The notes beneath the pieces are model-generated. The model was given only the letters and a program-made list of their open reading frames with translations, was not told the origin of the DNA and ran no database searches. A program made the translations under genes and the position numbers. This document shows, in pieces, positions 17,018-25,559 of a DNA stretch of 64,000 nt; the first letter of the stretch is position 1, and the number at the start of each line of letters is the position of its first letter. This stretch comes from Nocardioidaceae bacterium. GTDB lineage: Bacteria > Actinomycetota > Actinomycetes > Propionibacteriales > Nocardioidaceae. The stretch spans positions 124,001 to 188,000 of the forward strand of contig JAGIBL010000004.1 in the NCBI GenBank assembly GCA_017744365.1, read 5' to 3'.

Positions 17018-18331
17018 CTACTTCCAGCGCTCGGAGGCCGGCACGAAGTCCAGGGTCCGGTCGCCGGTGTAGATCTGCTTCGGCCGGGCGATCTTCTGCT
17101 CCTTGTCCTGGACCAGCTCGAGCCACTGGGCCAGCCAGCCCGGCGTCCGGCCGATCGCGAACAGGACGGTGAACATCTCCGGCGGAAACTGGAAGGCCTC
17201 GTAGATCAGGCCGGAGTAGAAGTCGACGTTCGGGTAGAGCTTGCGCTTGACGAAGTACTCGTCCTCGAGCGCGATCTTCTCCAGCTCCATCGCGATGTCG
17301 AGCAGCGGGTTGGTGCCGGTCACCTCGAAGACGTCCATGGCGGCCTGCTTGATGATCTTCGCCCGCGGGTCGTAGTTCTTGTAGACCCGGTGGCCGAAGC
17401 CCATCAGCCGCTCGTTGCCGTCCTTCACGCCCTCGATGAAGGAGGGGATGTTCTCCTTGGTGGCGATCCGGCGCAGCATCCGCAGCACCGCCTCGTTCGC
17501 ACCACCGTGCAGCGGGCCGAACAGCGCGCCGATGCCCGCGGCCACCGCGGAGTAGGGGTCGACCTGGGTCGAGCCGACCGAGCGCACCGCGTTGGTGGAG
17601 GCGTTCTGCTCGTGGTCGGCGTGCAGGATGAACAGCACGTCCAGCGCGCGGACCAGCCGCGGGTCCGCCTCGAAGCGCTGCTCGCTCATCTTGAACAGCA
17701 TCGAGAGGAAGTTCTCGGTGTAGCTCAGCTCGTTGTCCGGGTAGATGTACGGCTTGCCCTGCGCGTGCCGGAAGGCCCAGGCGCCCAGCGTCGGCATCTT
17801 CGCGATCATCCGCACGATCTGCATGTGCCGGTTGTCCGGGTCGGAGATGTTGCCGGACTCCGGGTAGAAGGTGGACAGCGCGCCGACGGAGGCCATCAGC
17901 ATGCCCATCGGGTGCGCGTCGTACCGGAAGCCCTGCATGAAGCCCTTGACGTTCTCGTGCACGAAGGTGTGGTACGTGATCTCGTGCACCCACTGGTCGT
18001 ACTGCTGCTTGGTCGGCAGCTCGCCGTGGATGAGCAGGTAGGCGACCTCGAGGAAGTTCGACTTCTCGGCCAGCTGCTCGATGGGGTAGCCGCGGTACTC
18101 CAGGATGCCCTTGTCACCGTCGATGTAGGTGATCGCGCTCTTGCAGGAGGCGGTGTTCACGAACCCCGGGTCGTACGTCGCCAGGCCGGGCTGCTCGTCG
18201 TCGAGGCGGATCTGGCCGAGGTCGGCGGCCTTGATGGTGCCGTCGCTGATCGCGATCTCGTAGTCCTTGCCGGTCCGGTTGTCGCGGATCGACAGGGTGT
18301 TCTGGTCCTTGGTGGTGTCGTCGGACACGAG
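17018..18331 (-). CDS. gltA: Citrate synthase
   Basis: 437 aa, type II size. It condenses acetyl-CoA and oxaloacetate in the TCA cycle. The catalytic His-containing segments LFGPLHGGANEAVL and MGFGHRVYKNYDPRA and the Asp-region PPEMFTVLFAIGRTPGWLAQW are all present, as is the N-terminal beta-rich domain of the long bacterial form. The GTG at 18331 was chosen because AAGGAG lies five bases upstream and the conserved N-terminus follows. It is divergent from rplM across a 302-bp spacer and convergent with nothing; it stands alone. Confidence 0.95.
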   Translation of the reverse strand, partial: LVSDDTTKDQNTLSIRDNRTGKDYEIAISDGTIKAADLGQIRLDDEQPGLATYDPGFVNTASCKSAITYIDGDKGILEYRGYPIEQLAEKSNFLEVAYLLIHGELPTKQQYDQWVHEITYHTFVHENVKGFMQGFRYDAHPMGMLMASVGALSTFYPESGNISDPDNRHMQIVRMIAKMPTLGAWAFRHAQGKPYIYPDNELSYTENFLSMLFKMSEQRFEADPRLVRALDVLFILHADHEQNASTNAVRSVGSTQVDPYSAVAAGIGALFGPLHGGANEAVLRMLRRIATKENIPSFIEGVKDGNERLMGFGHRVYKNYDPRAKIIKQAAMDVFEVTGTNPLLDIAMELEKIALEDEYFVKRKLYPNVDFYSGLIYEAFQFPPEMFTVLFAIGRTPGWLAQWLELVQDKEQKIARPKQIYTGDRTLDFVPASERWK

Positions 18332-18395
18332 GGCTCCTTCGCACTCCGTTGTGTGCACGGCCCCGCGGTGGCGGGGGTGCAGTCCCCGAGGCAAA

Positions 18396-18424
18396 CTTAT
18401 GCCCCGGCCGGTTGAACGTGACAA
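18396..18424 (-). promoter_or_regulatory. Predicted gltA promoter
   Basis: Read on the minus strand: TTGTCA (18419-18424), a 17-bp spacer, then CATAAG (18396-18401). The resulting leader is ~60 nt and ends with AAGGAG before the GTG start. Confidence 0.55.
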
Positions 18425-18437
18425 CCCGTCTCTCGTT

Positions 18438-18467
18438 TTGACCAGCGCCGATGCGCACCGGTAGCCT
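18438..18467 (+). promoter_or_regulatory. Predicted rplM-rpsI promoter
   Basis: TTGACC (18438-18443), an 18-bp spacer and TAGCCT (18462-18467), a good vegetative actinobacterial promoter. Transcription would start near 18474, leaving a ~160-nt leader. Confidence 0.6.
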
Positions 18468-18491
18468 TGACGGTCGCGACTCCTGCCGCGT

Positions 18492-18512
18492 CCCGTCCCT
18501 CGCACGGACGGG
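18492..18512 (+). promoter_or_regulatory. Hairpin 1 in the rplM leader
   Basis: Perfect 7-bp stem CCCGTCC/GGACGGG with a 7-nt loop, ~20 nt after the predicted transcription start. No U-tract follows. Confidence 0.5.
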
Positions 18513-18583
18513 GTGCAGACACGGATACGAAGCCCCCGGGCGACCAGGCCGTGCAGTGTTCGTCAGAAGCCGCAGCACCACCG

Positions 18584-18608
18584 CCGTACGGAGGGCTTCT
18601 CCGTGCGG
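18584..18608 (+). promoter_or_regulatory. Hairpin 2 in the rplM leader, just upstream of the start codon
   Basis: Ten-base stem CCGTACGGAG/CTCCGTGCGG with one G-U pair and a 5-nt loop, ending 25 nt before the GTG start. The position would suit a translational operator for r-protein autoregulation, but no known L13-leader consensus was recognised. Confidence 0.5.
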
Positions 18609-18633
18609 TCACGAACGGAAGTAAGGCATACAC

Positions 18634-19077
18634 GTGCGTACGTACAGCCCCAAGCCCGCGGACATCCAGCGCGAGTGGCACGTCATCGACGCCACCGACG
18701 TGGTCCTCGGCCGGCTCGCGGTGCAGACCGCGAACCTCCTCCGCGGCAAGCACAAGACCATGTTCGCCCCCCACGTCGACACCGGTGACTTCGTCATCAT
18801 CGTGAACGCCTCCAAGGTGGCGCTGTCCGGCAACAAGGCGACCAAGAAGCTGTCCTACCGGCACTCCGGCTTCCCGGGCGGCCTCACCGCCACCCCGGTC
18901 GGCGAGCTGCTCGAGAAGGACGCCCGCAAGGCGATCGAGAAGGCGGTCTGGGGCATGCTCCCGAAGAACCGCCTCGGCCGTCAGATGCTGAAGAAGCTCA
19001 AGGTGTACTCCGGCCCGGAGCACCCGCACCAGGCCCAGAAGGCCAAGCCGTTCGAGATCTCGCAGATCTCCCAGTAA
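18634..19077 (+). CDS. rplM: 50S ribosomal protein L13
   Basis: 147 aa, normal length. [19 protein letters not shown] at the start and [12 protein letters not shown]-like C-terminus (here [13 protein letters not shown]) are typical of bacterial L13. It binds 23S rRNA early in 50S assembly. The GTG start follows a GGAAG/AAGG region. rpsI follows 30 bp downstream, the universal rplM-rpsI pair. Confidence 0.97.
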   Translation: MRTYSPKPADIQREWHVIDATDVVLGRLAVQTANLLRGKHKTMFAPHVDTGDFVIIVNASKVALSGNKATKKLSYRHSGFPGGLTATPVGELLEKDARKAIEKAVWGMLPKNRLGRQMLKKLKVYSGPEHPHQAQKAKPFEISQISQ

Positions 19078-19107
19078 GCGACAGACGAGATCGAGGACTT
19101 CGAAGAC

Positions 19108-19617
19108 ATGAGTGAGAACGTGAACGAGACCGCCGAGGTCGAGGAGACCTACGAGGTCAACGAGCAGGGCATCGCCTACTCCTCGGAGAGCGCGCCCACC
19201 CCGGACACCCCGGCCCGCCCGGCGACCATCGCCCCGGCTGCCGCCACCGGCCGCCGCAAGGAGGCCGTCGCCCGCGTCCGGATCGTCCCGGGCACCGGTC
19301 AGTGGACGATCAACGGCCGTGCGCTCGACAACTACTTCCCGAACAAGCTGCACCAGCAGGTCGTCAACGAGCCCTTCGTGACCACCCAGCTGGAGGGCCG
19401 CTTTGACGTGATCGCCCGCATCCACGGCGGCGGTATCACCGGCCAGGCCGGCGCGCTGCGCCTGGGAGTGGCCCGCGCGCTGAACGCGGTCGACCTCGAG
19501 GCGAACCGGCCGTCGCTCAAGAAGGCCGGCCTGCTGACCCGCGACGCCCGCGTCATCGAGCGCAAGAAGGCCGGTCTGAAGAAGGCCCGCAAGGCGCCGC
19601 AGTTCTCGAAGCGGTAA
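19108..19617 (+). CDS. rpsI: 30S ribosomal protein S9
   Basis: 169 aa. The conserved globular part runs from [17 protein letters not shown] to the C-terminal [18 protein letters not shown], whose basic tail reaches the P-site tRNA. An acidic, low-complexity N-terminal extension of ~40 residues precedes it, as is usual in actinobacteria. It is in an operon with rplM, and glmM follows after 11 bp. Confidence 0.97.
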   Translation: MSENVNETAEVEETYEVNEQGIAYSSESAPTPDTPARPATIAPAAATGRRKEAVARVRIVPGTGQWTINGRALDNYFPNKLHQQVVNEPFVTTQLEGRFDVIARIHGGGITGQAGALRLGVARALNAVDLEANRPSLKKAGLLTRDARVIERKKAGLKKARKAPQFSKR

Positions 19618-19628
19618 GCAACGCCTGC

Positions 19629-20975
19629 ATGGCGAAGCTCTTCGGCACGGACGGGGTCCGGGGTCTGGCGAACGGTCACGTGACCGCGGAGCTGGCCCTG
19701 GACCTCTCCGTTTCAGCGGCTCACGTGCTCGCCGAGCGCGGCACCTTCGCCGGCCACCGGCCGTTCGCGGTCGTCGGCCGGGACACCCGCATCTCCGGGC
19801 AGTTCCTGGAGGCGGCAGTGGTGGCCGGGCTGGCCTCGGCGGGCGTGGACGTGCTCCTGCTCGGCGACCTGCCCACCCCCGGCGTCGCCTACCTGACCGG
19901 CTCGCTGGGCGCCGACCTCGGCGTGATGCTCTCCGCCTCGCACAACGCGATGCCCGACAACGGCATCAAGTTCCTGGCGCGCGGCGGTGTCAAGCTCGAC
20001 GACGCGATCGAGGACGCCATCGAGGCGCGCCTGGAGGAGCCGTGGGAGCGGCCCACGGGCGCCGACGTCGGCCGGGTGCGCACGCACGCGACCGCGATCG
20101 ACGAGTACGTCGCCCACCTGACCGGCACCGTCGACCGGCCGCTCGCCGGGATCAAGGTCGTGCTCGACTGCGCGAACGGCGCGGCGTCCGTGGCCGGCCC
20201 CCAGGCGCTGCGCGCGGCCGGCGCCGAGGTGGTCGCGATCTGCGCCGAGCCGGACGGGCTCAACATCAACGAGGGCTGCGGCTCCACCCACCTCGACGTG
20301 CTGCAGAAGGCGGTCGTCGAGCACGGTGCCGACGTGGGCTTCGCCCTCGACGGCGACGCCGACCGGTGCCTGGCGGTGGACGCCTCCGGCGCGGTCGTCG
20401 ACGGCGACCAGATCCTGGCGATCCTGGCGCTCTCGCTGCGCGAGCAGGGTCACCTGCACGACGACACCGTGGTCGCCACGGTGATGTCCAACCTCGGCTT
20501 CGTGAACGCGATGAAGGCCGCCGGCGTGACCGTCCGGCAGACCGTGGTCGGGGACCGCTACGTGCTCGAGGAGATGAAGGCCGGCGGGTTCAGCCTCGGC
20601 GGCGAGCAGTCCGGGCACGTCATCATGAGCGAGCACGCCACCACGGGTGACGGCCTCCTCACCACGCTGCAGGTGCTGCGCCGGATGGCCGCCACCGGCT
20701 CCTCGATCGCCGACCTGGCCGGCGTGATGACCCGGCTGCCGCAGGTCCTGGTGAACGTGCCGGGCGTGGACAAGGCGCGCGCCGACTCCGACGAGGCGCT
20801 GGCCGCCGCCGTCGCCGAGGCCACGGCCGAGCTGGGCGAGACCGGCCGGGTGCTGCTGCGACCGTCGGGCACCGAGCCGCTGGTCCGGGTGATGGTCGAG
20901 GCCGCCACCGCCGAGCAGGCCCAGGGTGTCGCCGAGCGGCTGGCCGATGTCGTCCGGGAGCGGCTGGCCCTCTAG
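19629..20975 (+). CDS. glmM: Phosphoglucosamine mutase
   Basis: 448 aa. It converts glucosamine-6-phosphate to glucosamine-1-phosphate for UDP-GlcNAc and peptidoglycan synthesis. The active-site Ser is residue 104 in SASHN, the metal loop is DGDADR, and the phosphate-binding loop [14 protein letters not shown] closes the protein. It starts 11 bp after rpsI. GlmS, the preceding enzyme of the pathway, is encoded at 46768 on the same strand. Confidence 0.96.
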   Translation: MAKLFGTDGVRGLANGHVTAELALDLSVSAAHVLAERGTFAGHRPFAVVGRDTRISGQFLEAAVVAGLASAGVDVLLLGDLPTPGVAYLTGSLGADLGVMLSASHNAMPDNGIKFLARGGVKLDDAIEDAIEARLEEPWERPTGADVGRVRTHATAIDEYVAHLTGTVDRPLAGIKVVLDCANGAASVAGPQALRAAGAEVVAICAEPDGLNINEGCGSTHLDVLQKAVVEHGADVGFALDGDADRCLAVDASGAVVDGDQILAILALSLREQGHLHDDTVVATVMSNLGFVNAMKAAGVTVRQTVVGDRYVLEEMKAGGFSLGGEQSGHVIMSEHATTGDGLLTTLQVLRRMAATGSSIADLAGVMTRLPQVLVNVPGVDKARADSDEALAAAVAEATAELGETGRVLLRPSGTEPLVRVMVEAATAEQAQGVAERLADVVRERLAL

Positions 20976-20978
20976 CCT
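20973..20978 (+). promoter_or_regulatory. Candidate -10 (TAGCCT) for the lipoprotein gene, leaderless
   Basis: It overlaps the glmM stop codon and ends 7 nt before the ATG at 20986, with no Shine-Dalgarno between. Confidence 0.4.
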
Positions 20979-20985
20979 GGCTCCC

Positions 20986-21690
20986 ATGCCAACCCCTACC
21001 CAGATCGGGGCCTCCCTGGCCGGAGCCCTCGTCGCGCTGTCCCTGTCCGCCTGCGGTTCGAGCGAGTCCGACGACTTCGCCGACCAGTCGGTCGACAAGA
21101 TCACCAGCCAGGCCGAGGCCGCGATGAAGAACGTGAAGTCGCTGCGGCTGGCCGGCACGGTGACCAGCGACGAGGAGAAGATCGACCTCGACCTGGCCAT
21201 CTCCACTTCCGGCGACTGCGCCGGCTCGGTCGGGATCAGCGGTGCCAAAGCCGAGGTGCTGGTCGCCGGCGGCGAGCAGTACATGAAGGGCAGCAAGGAG
21301 TTCTGGAAGCTGACCGCGGGCGCCCAGGCCGACCAGATCATGGCCGTCCTCGGCGACAAGTGGGCCAAGATCCCGTCGACGCAGACCGAGTTCAGCGAGT
21401 TCTGCGACCTCGACGCCTTCCTTGACGAGATGAAGAAGGACGACGACAAGGACAAGGCCAAGAAGGGCAAGGTGGCCAAGGTCGGCAGCACCGAGGCCGT
21501 CGAGATCGTCGGCAAGGACGAGGACGGCGTGACGCACGCCTGGGTCGCCACCGAGGGCAAGCACTACATCGTCAAGATCAGCAACGCCGGCAAGGAGGGT
21601 GGCGAGATCGCCTTCAGCGACTTCAACGAGCCGGTGGGCGCGAAGAAGCCGGCCGCGGGCGAGGTGCTGGACTTCAGCAAGCTGGGCTGA
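20986..21690 (+). CDS. Secreted lipoprotein, LppX/LprG-like
   Basis: 234 aa. A signal peptide ends in the lipobox LSAC, giving the lipidated Cys at residue 23. The mature part begins with a helix (VDKITSQAEAAMKNVKSLRLAG) and continues with beta-strands. This pattern is seen in the LppX/LprA/LprF/LprG family, which carries lipids across the mycobacterial and related envelope. A Lys/Asp-rich insertion (MKKDDDKDKAKKGK) at ~150-165 is unusual. The family assignment rests on pattern only. It lies 10 bp after glmM and ends at a strong bidirectional terminator shared with the MMPL gene. Confidence 0.72.
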   Translation: MPTPTQIGASLAGALVALSLSACGSSESDDFADQSVDKITSQAEAAMKNVKSLRLAGTVTSDEEKIDLDLAISTSGDCAGSVGISGAKAEVLVAGGEQYMKGSKEFWKLTAGAQADQIMAVLGDKWAKIPSTQTEFSEFCDLDAFLDEMKKDDDKDKAKKGKVAKVGSTEAVEIVGKDEDGVTHAWVATEGKHYIVKISNAGKEGGEIAFSDFNEPVGAKKPAAGEVLDFSKLG

Positions 21691-21692
21691 GC

Positions 21693-21722
21693 AGGCCCGT
21701 ACGACGAAGGCCCGTACGACGA
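21693..21722. repeat. 15-bp perfect tandem repeat before the terminator
   Basis: aggcccgtacgacga occurs at 21693-21707 and again at 21708-21722, with a partial third copy leading into the terminator stem. Confidence 0.9.
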
Positions 21723-21756
21723 AGGCCCCCGGCTCCGCGAGGAGACGGGGGCCTTC
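21721..21756. terminator. Bidirectional intrinsic-type terminator
   Basis: Perfect 11-bp stem GAAGGCCCCCG (21721-21731) / CGGGGGCCTTC (21746-21756) with a 14-nt loop, between two convergent genes. No strong U-tract, as common in actinobacteria. Confidence 0.8.
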
Positions 21757-21768
21757 GTACGTCGTGCG

Positions 21769-23916
21769 TCAGACGGCGGCCTTGGCCTCGACCCGGGCCT
21801 CGTGCTCGGCGGCCGTCTCGTCGCCGTGACCCGGCCACCAGGCGGCGTGCCCGATCAGCGCGGTCAGCGCCGGGGTGAAGAACATCGACATCACGAAGGC
21901 CGCGACGAAGATGCCGAACGAGAGAGCGAAACCGAGCGAGACGATGAACGAGTTGCCGCCCAGCATGAAGGTCGCGAAGGTGCCGGCGAGGATGAGACCG
22001 GCAGCCGCGATCGTGGGCCCGGCGTGCTTCACCGCCTCGGCCGCAGCCGCCCGTGGGTGCTTGCCTTCGCGAGCCTCTTCTCGCAGCCGCGCGATCATCA
22101 GGATGTTGTAGTCGGTCCCAAGGGCGACTACGAACAGGTAGATGTAGATCGGCAGCAGGAAGATCAGGCCGGAGTCACCCTTGATGTGCTGGATGAGCAG
22201 CACGGTTGCGCCCAGGGTCGCGGCGAAGCCCAGCCCAACGGAGACCATCAGGTAGAGCGGAGCGACCAGGCTGCGGAGCAGCAGCGCGAGGATCAGCATG
22301 ATCACGATCGCAGCGACCGGGAAGACCACCTTGTAGTCGCGAGCCATCGCCTTCTGCATGTCCACGAACACCGACGTGGTGCCACCGACGTAGGCATGGG
22401 TGCCCTCGGGCGCCGCCTCGTGGGCTGCGGTGCGGATCGGGCCCTTGACGTTGGCGATCGATGCCTCCGACCCGGGATCGTCCTTCAGGACGACGCTGAA
22501 AGCAGCCGCCTTGCCGTTGGGAGAGACCTCGGCGGGCGAGACCTGCGCAGCGCCCTTCGCCTCCGAGAGCTTCTGCTGGAACGCGCTCAGCTGGCCCTGG
22601 TCGAGCGGCTGGTCGGAGGTGACCATCACCCGCAGGGGGTCGGTCGAGCCCGGCGGCAGCCCCTTCTGCAGCGTGGTCAGGGCCTTCGTCGACTCCACGT
22701 CCTTGGGGAGGCTGGAGTTGAAGTCGAACGTCGGGTTGAACCCGAGCGCGAAGACGGCGAGCGCGGCGAGCACCAGGCCTGACGCCGCCGCGAAGACGGC
22801 CGGGCGGCGGCCGAGGCTGTCGCCGATCGCGGCGAAGCGGGCGCCCTCCGGCTCCTTGCGCCAGTTCTTGGACGGCCAGAACAGCGGCCGGGCGAGGAGA
22901 GTGACAAGGGCGGGGACCAGGGTGAGCGCCGCCAGCAGGGTGACACCGACCGCGATCGCCAGCGAGGGGCCGATCGACCGGAAGATGCTCAGCGAGGACA
23001 GGATCAGGGCCATGAAGGCCACGATGACCGCACCGCCGGCGGAAGCGATCGCCTCACCGGCGCGGTGCATCGCGCTGAGCATGGCGTCGCGGGGTTCGTC
23101 ACCGAGACGAAGCCGCTCGCGGTAGCGGAAGAGCAGGAACAGGATGTAGTCGGTGCCGACGCCGTACATCACCACCACCATGATGACGGTGATCGAGCTG
23201 TCCGCCTTCAGGTCGAAGATGTCGTTGGCCCAGGCGACGAAACCGTTGGCGATGGGCGTGGCGATGCCGACGGTGAGCAACGGCAGCAGGCAGATCAGCA
23301 CGCTGCGGAAGATCAGGGCGAGTAGGCCGACGATGAGGATGATCGTCGCGAGGAAGACGATCTGCAGGGTCTTGTCGCTGGACTCCTGCGAGTCGAGCGA
23401 CTGCGGCGCGGTTCCGGTCATCTGCAGCCGCAGGCCGGTGTCCTTCACCAGCGGCTTGGCCTCCTTGCGCAGCTCCTTGGCCGCGTCCATGGCTGCGGTG
23501 TCGAAGCCGGTCTGGTTCTTGGCGAGCCCGGCCACGCCGAGCTGGACCAGCTTGTTCTCCGAGGCCGGCTGAGAGGTCGCGCCGGCGAAGATCTTCTTGA
23601 GGACCTTCTCGTCCTTGATCTTCGAGTCCAGCTGGCCGACGATCTTCTCCACCGTGGCGGAGTCGGCGGCGGTCAGCTTGCCGCCGTCGGTCTTGCTGAA
23701 GACGAGGATCGCGCCCGGCTGGGTCTGCGCCGGGAACTCGTCCTCCTGCACCTGAGCCGCCTTGATCGACTCGTAGTGCTTGGGCAGGAAGGCGGACTCG
23801 TCCTGGGTCGACGTCAGTGCAGGCGCGAACGAGATGACGAGAACCATCAGCACCACCCAGGCGCCGACGACGTACCAGGGGAAGCGGGTTACGAAACGAC
23901 CGAGGGCAGCAAACAT
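21769..23916 (-). CDS. MMPL family transporter (RND superfamily)
   Basis: 715 aa from the ATG at 23916; a TTG at 23940 could extend it by 8 residues. It has two halves. Each begins with one helix and a large extracytoplasmic domain, followed by five helices, giving 12 in total. The first helix is FPWYVVGAWVVLMVLVISF. GTDYILFLLFRYRERL and GTDYNILMIARLREEAREG carry the paired Asp-Tyr elements used for proton coupling in MmpL proteins. Members export lipids or hydrophobic compounds. It follows the alpha/beta hydrolase by 40 bp in a TetR-controlled pair, and its 3' end faces the terminator at 21721. Confidence 0.88.
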   Translation of the reverse strand: MFAALGRFVTRFPWYVVGAWVVLMVLVISFAPALTSTQDESAFLPKHYESIKAAQVQEDEFPAQTQPGAILVFSKTDGGKLTAADSATVEKIVGQLDSKIKDEKVLKKIFAGATSQPASENKLVQLGVAGLAKNQTGFDTAAMDAAKELRKEAKPLVKDTGLRLQMTGTAPQSLDSQESSDKTLQIVFLATIILIVGLLALIFRSVLICLLPLLTVGIATPIANGFVAWANDIFDLKADSSITVIMVVVMYGVGTDYILFLLFRYRERLRLGDEPRDAMLSAMHRAGEAIASAGGAVIVAFMALILSSLSIFRSIGPSLAIAVGVTLLAALTLVPALVTLLARPLFWPSKNWRKEPEGARFAAIGDSLGRRPAVFAAASGLVLAALAVFALGFNPTFDFNSSLPKDVESTKALTTLQKGLPPGSTDPLRVMVTSDQPLDQGQLSAFQQKLSEAKGAAQVSPAEVSPNGKAAAFSVVLKDDPGSEASIANVKGPIRTAAHEAAPEGTHAYVGGTTSVFVDMQKAMARDYKVVFPVAAIVIMLILALLLRSLVAPLYLMVSVGLGFAATLGATVLLIQHIKGDSGLIFLLPIYIYLFVVALGTDYNILMIARLREEAREGKHPRAAAAEAVKHAGPTIAAAGLILAGTFATFMLGGNSFIVSLGFALSFGIFVAAFVMSMFFTPALTALIGHAAWWPGHGDETAAEHEARVEAKAAV

Positions 23917-23956
23917 GCGCCGATGGTAATCAAGTGACAAACCCGCCCGCGAATCA

Positions 23957-24832
23957 CTAAACCGTGTCCTGGCTCACACGAGGGCTGACGAACGCCGCGA
24001 TCGCGTCCGCGACGACCTCGGGCTGGTCGAGCGAGACATAGGTCTTGGCGTCCGGCACCGGCACCAGGGTGGCGTCCGGCAGCGCCGCTGCGATCCGCTC
24101 GGCCTGGGCGAGGGTGAAGAAGGTGTCGTCGGCACCCCAGACGAGCAGCGCGGGCACGTCGACCTGGGGGAGCAGTGCCCCGGCGGCGATGGTGTCGCGC
24201 GCGTCGGCGGCCCCGAAGAACTTCAGCGCGTCCCGGCGGACGCCGCGGTCGGTCAGCATCGGCGCGATGAACGAGCGGAGCAGCTCGGTCGGCAGCCGCG
24301 TGGTGGTGAGCGCGCCGTACCCGGAGGTGCCGCGCAGAAAGCGCTCGAAGCGCATCGGCTGCAGCATCGCGGTGCCGACGCCGGGGATCCGCGCCATCCG
24401 GCTCATCAGCTTGAAGACGCCCGGCGGGAAGTTCTCGAAGGAGTCACAGTTCGTCAGCACCAGCCGCCCGATCCGGGAGCGGTCCTGGCTGGTCAACAAC
24501 TGGGTGACCAGCAGCTGGACTACCGCGCCCCCGGAGTCGTTGCCGACGATCGTCACCCGCTCCAGGCCGAGCGCGGCCAGGAAGTCGTTGACCAGGCGGG
24601 CCGCGGCGGGCGGGGCGAGCTCGGCGTCGGGCCGCATCGGCGTGGTGTGCGAGCCGAACGGCCAGGTCGGCACCAGGCAGTGCAGGCCGGCCGCGGCCAG
24701 CCGCTCGGCGACCGGAGTCCAGACGCGGCCGTCGATGGCGAAGCCGTGCACGAAGACGACCGGCTCGCCGCCGGGGTCGCCGTACGTGTCGTAGTGGAGG
24801 GTGCCGGCGGGGAGGTCGATGCTCTGTTTCAT
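23957..24832 (-). CDS. Alpha/beta-hydrolase fold protein with altered catalytic His
   Basis: 291 aa. VVFVHGFAIDGRVW (oxyanion region) and the nucleophile elbow VGNDSGGAVVQL are clear. The elbow can be read with Asp (GNDSG, as in dehalogenases and epoxide hydrolases) or Ser as nucleophile. LLVWGADDTFF supplies the acid region. The terminal segment expected to read G-H-x-x-H-L-x-x-P-E is DAKTYVSLDQPEVV, so no His is present at the usual position. The protein may be non-hydrolytic or belong to a divergent subfamily. The start at 24832 coincides with the end of an operator-promoter; it is the first gene of the pair with MMPL. Confidence 0.78.
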   Translation of the reverse strand: MKQSIDLPAGTLHYDTYGDPGGEPVVFVHGFAIDGRVWTPVAERLAAAGLHCLVPTWPFGSHTTPMRPDAELAPPAAARLVNDFLAALGLERVTIVGNDSGGAVVQLLVTQLLTSQDRSRIGRLVLTNCDSFENFPPGVFKLMSRMARIPGVGTAMLQPMRFERFLRGTSGYGALTTTRLPTELLRSFIAPMLTDRGVRRDALKFFGAADARDTIAAGALLPQVDVPALLVWGADDTFFTLAQAERIAAALPDATLVPVPDAKTYVSLDQPEVVADAIAAFVSPRVSQDTV

Positions 24833-24863
24833 ACACACTGTATGTACATGCAATCTGTATGTA
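24830..24863. promoter_or_regulatory. Divergent operator between the hydrolase and TetR genes
   Basis: In a strikingly AT-rich patch, the 9-mer ctgtatgta repeats directly at 24838-24846 and 24855-24863. CATAC/GTATG form an inverted repeat at 24830-24844, and ATGTACAT is a perfect palindrome at 24842-24849. This is the expected binding site of the adjacent TetR-family protein. Confidence 0.65.
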
Positions 24864-24869
24864 TGTCAA
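24841..24869 (-). promoter_or_regulatory. Predicted promoter of the hydrolase-MMPL pair
   Basis: Minus strand: perfect TTGACA (24864-24869), a 17-bp spacer, TACATA (24841-24846), then 8 nt to the ATG at 24832. The operator repeats lie across the spacer and -10, consistent with repression. Confidence 0.6.
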
Positions 24870-24879
24870 GATGTCGCCC

Positions 24880-25470
24880 ATGCCACGCAGGACCCAGGCG
24901 CAGCGGCGCGACGAGACCCGCGCCGCGCTGCTGGCCGCCGGGCGGCGGCTCTTCGCCGAGGTCGGGTACGACGACGTCGCCGCCGAGCAGATCGTCAGCG
25001 AGGCCGGTGTGACCCGCGGCGCGCTCTACCACCACTTCGAGGGCGGCAAGGCGGGCCTCTTCGAGGCGGTCTTCGTCGAGATCGAAGCCGAGCTGGTCGC
25101 GCAGTTCCCGCTCGGCGACCTCGACAGCGACCCGCTGGCCACGCTGCGGGCCGGCATCGGCACCTTCCTGGACCTGAGCCTGAGCAGCGGCGTGCAGCGG
25201 GTCACCCTCATCGACGGGCCGGCGGTGCTCGGCTGGAGCCGGTGGCAGGAGATCGAGGCCGAGCACGGGCTCGGGCTGATCCAGGCCGGACTGGACGCCG
25301 CCGTCGCCGCGGGACAGCTGCGTCCGCTGCCGACCGCGGACCTGGCCAACGCGCTGCTCGGCGCGCTGATCGAGTCGGCGCTCGCGGTCGCCCGGGCGAA
25401 GGACGTGAAGGCCGCCCGGAAGCGAGCCGAGCAGGTCTTGCTCGCGCTGCTGGACGGGCTCGCGGTCTAG
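24880..25470 (+). CDS. TetR/AcrR family transcriptional regulator
   Basis: 196 aa from the ATG at 24880 (alternatives at 24871 and 24859). The N-terminal helix-turn-helix is classical: RAALLAAGRRLFAEVGYDDV, then QIVSEAGVTRGALYHHF. The C-terminal region is a ligand-binding helical domain. It is divergent from the hydrolase-MMPL pair, with overlapping repeats in the spacer, so it very likely represses that pair and itself. The inducer is unknown. The next gene starts 89 bp downstream and may or may not share its transcript. Confidence 0.88.
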   Translation: MPRRTQAQRRDETRAALLAAGRRLFAEVGYDDVAAEQIVSEAGVTRGALYHHFEGGKAGLFEAVFVEIEAELVAQFPLGDLDSDPLATLRAGIGTFLDLSLSSGVQRVTLIDGPAVLGWSRWQEIEAEHGLGLIQAGLDAAVAAGQLRPLPTADLANALLGALIESALAVARAKDVKAARKRAEQVLLALLDGLAV

Positions 25471-25559
25471 CCCGTCCGTGTTTCTCCGGCCCCGGTGTAT
25501 CAGCCGGCGCCGGCCCGCCTCCTCACCATCACCGAACTTCTCTGCGAGGTGGGGGCGAG

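Larger units (their letters stand above)
18332..18633. other. 302-bp divergent spacer between gltA and rplM
   Basis: No credible gene is present. It holds a minus-strand promoter for gltA, a plus-strand promoter for rplM and a structured ~160-nt rplM leader with two hairpins, described separately. Confidence 0.7.
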
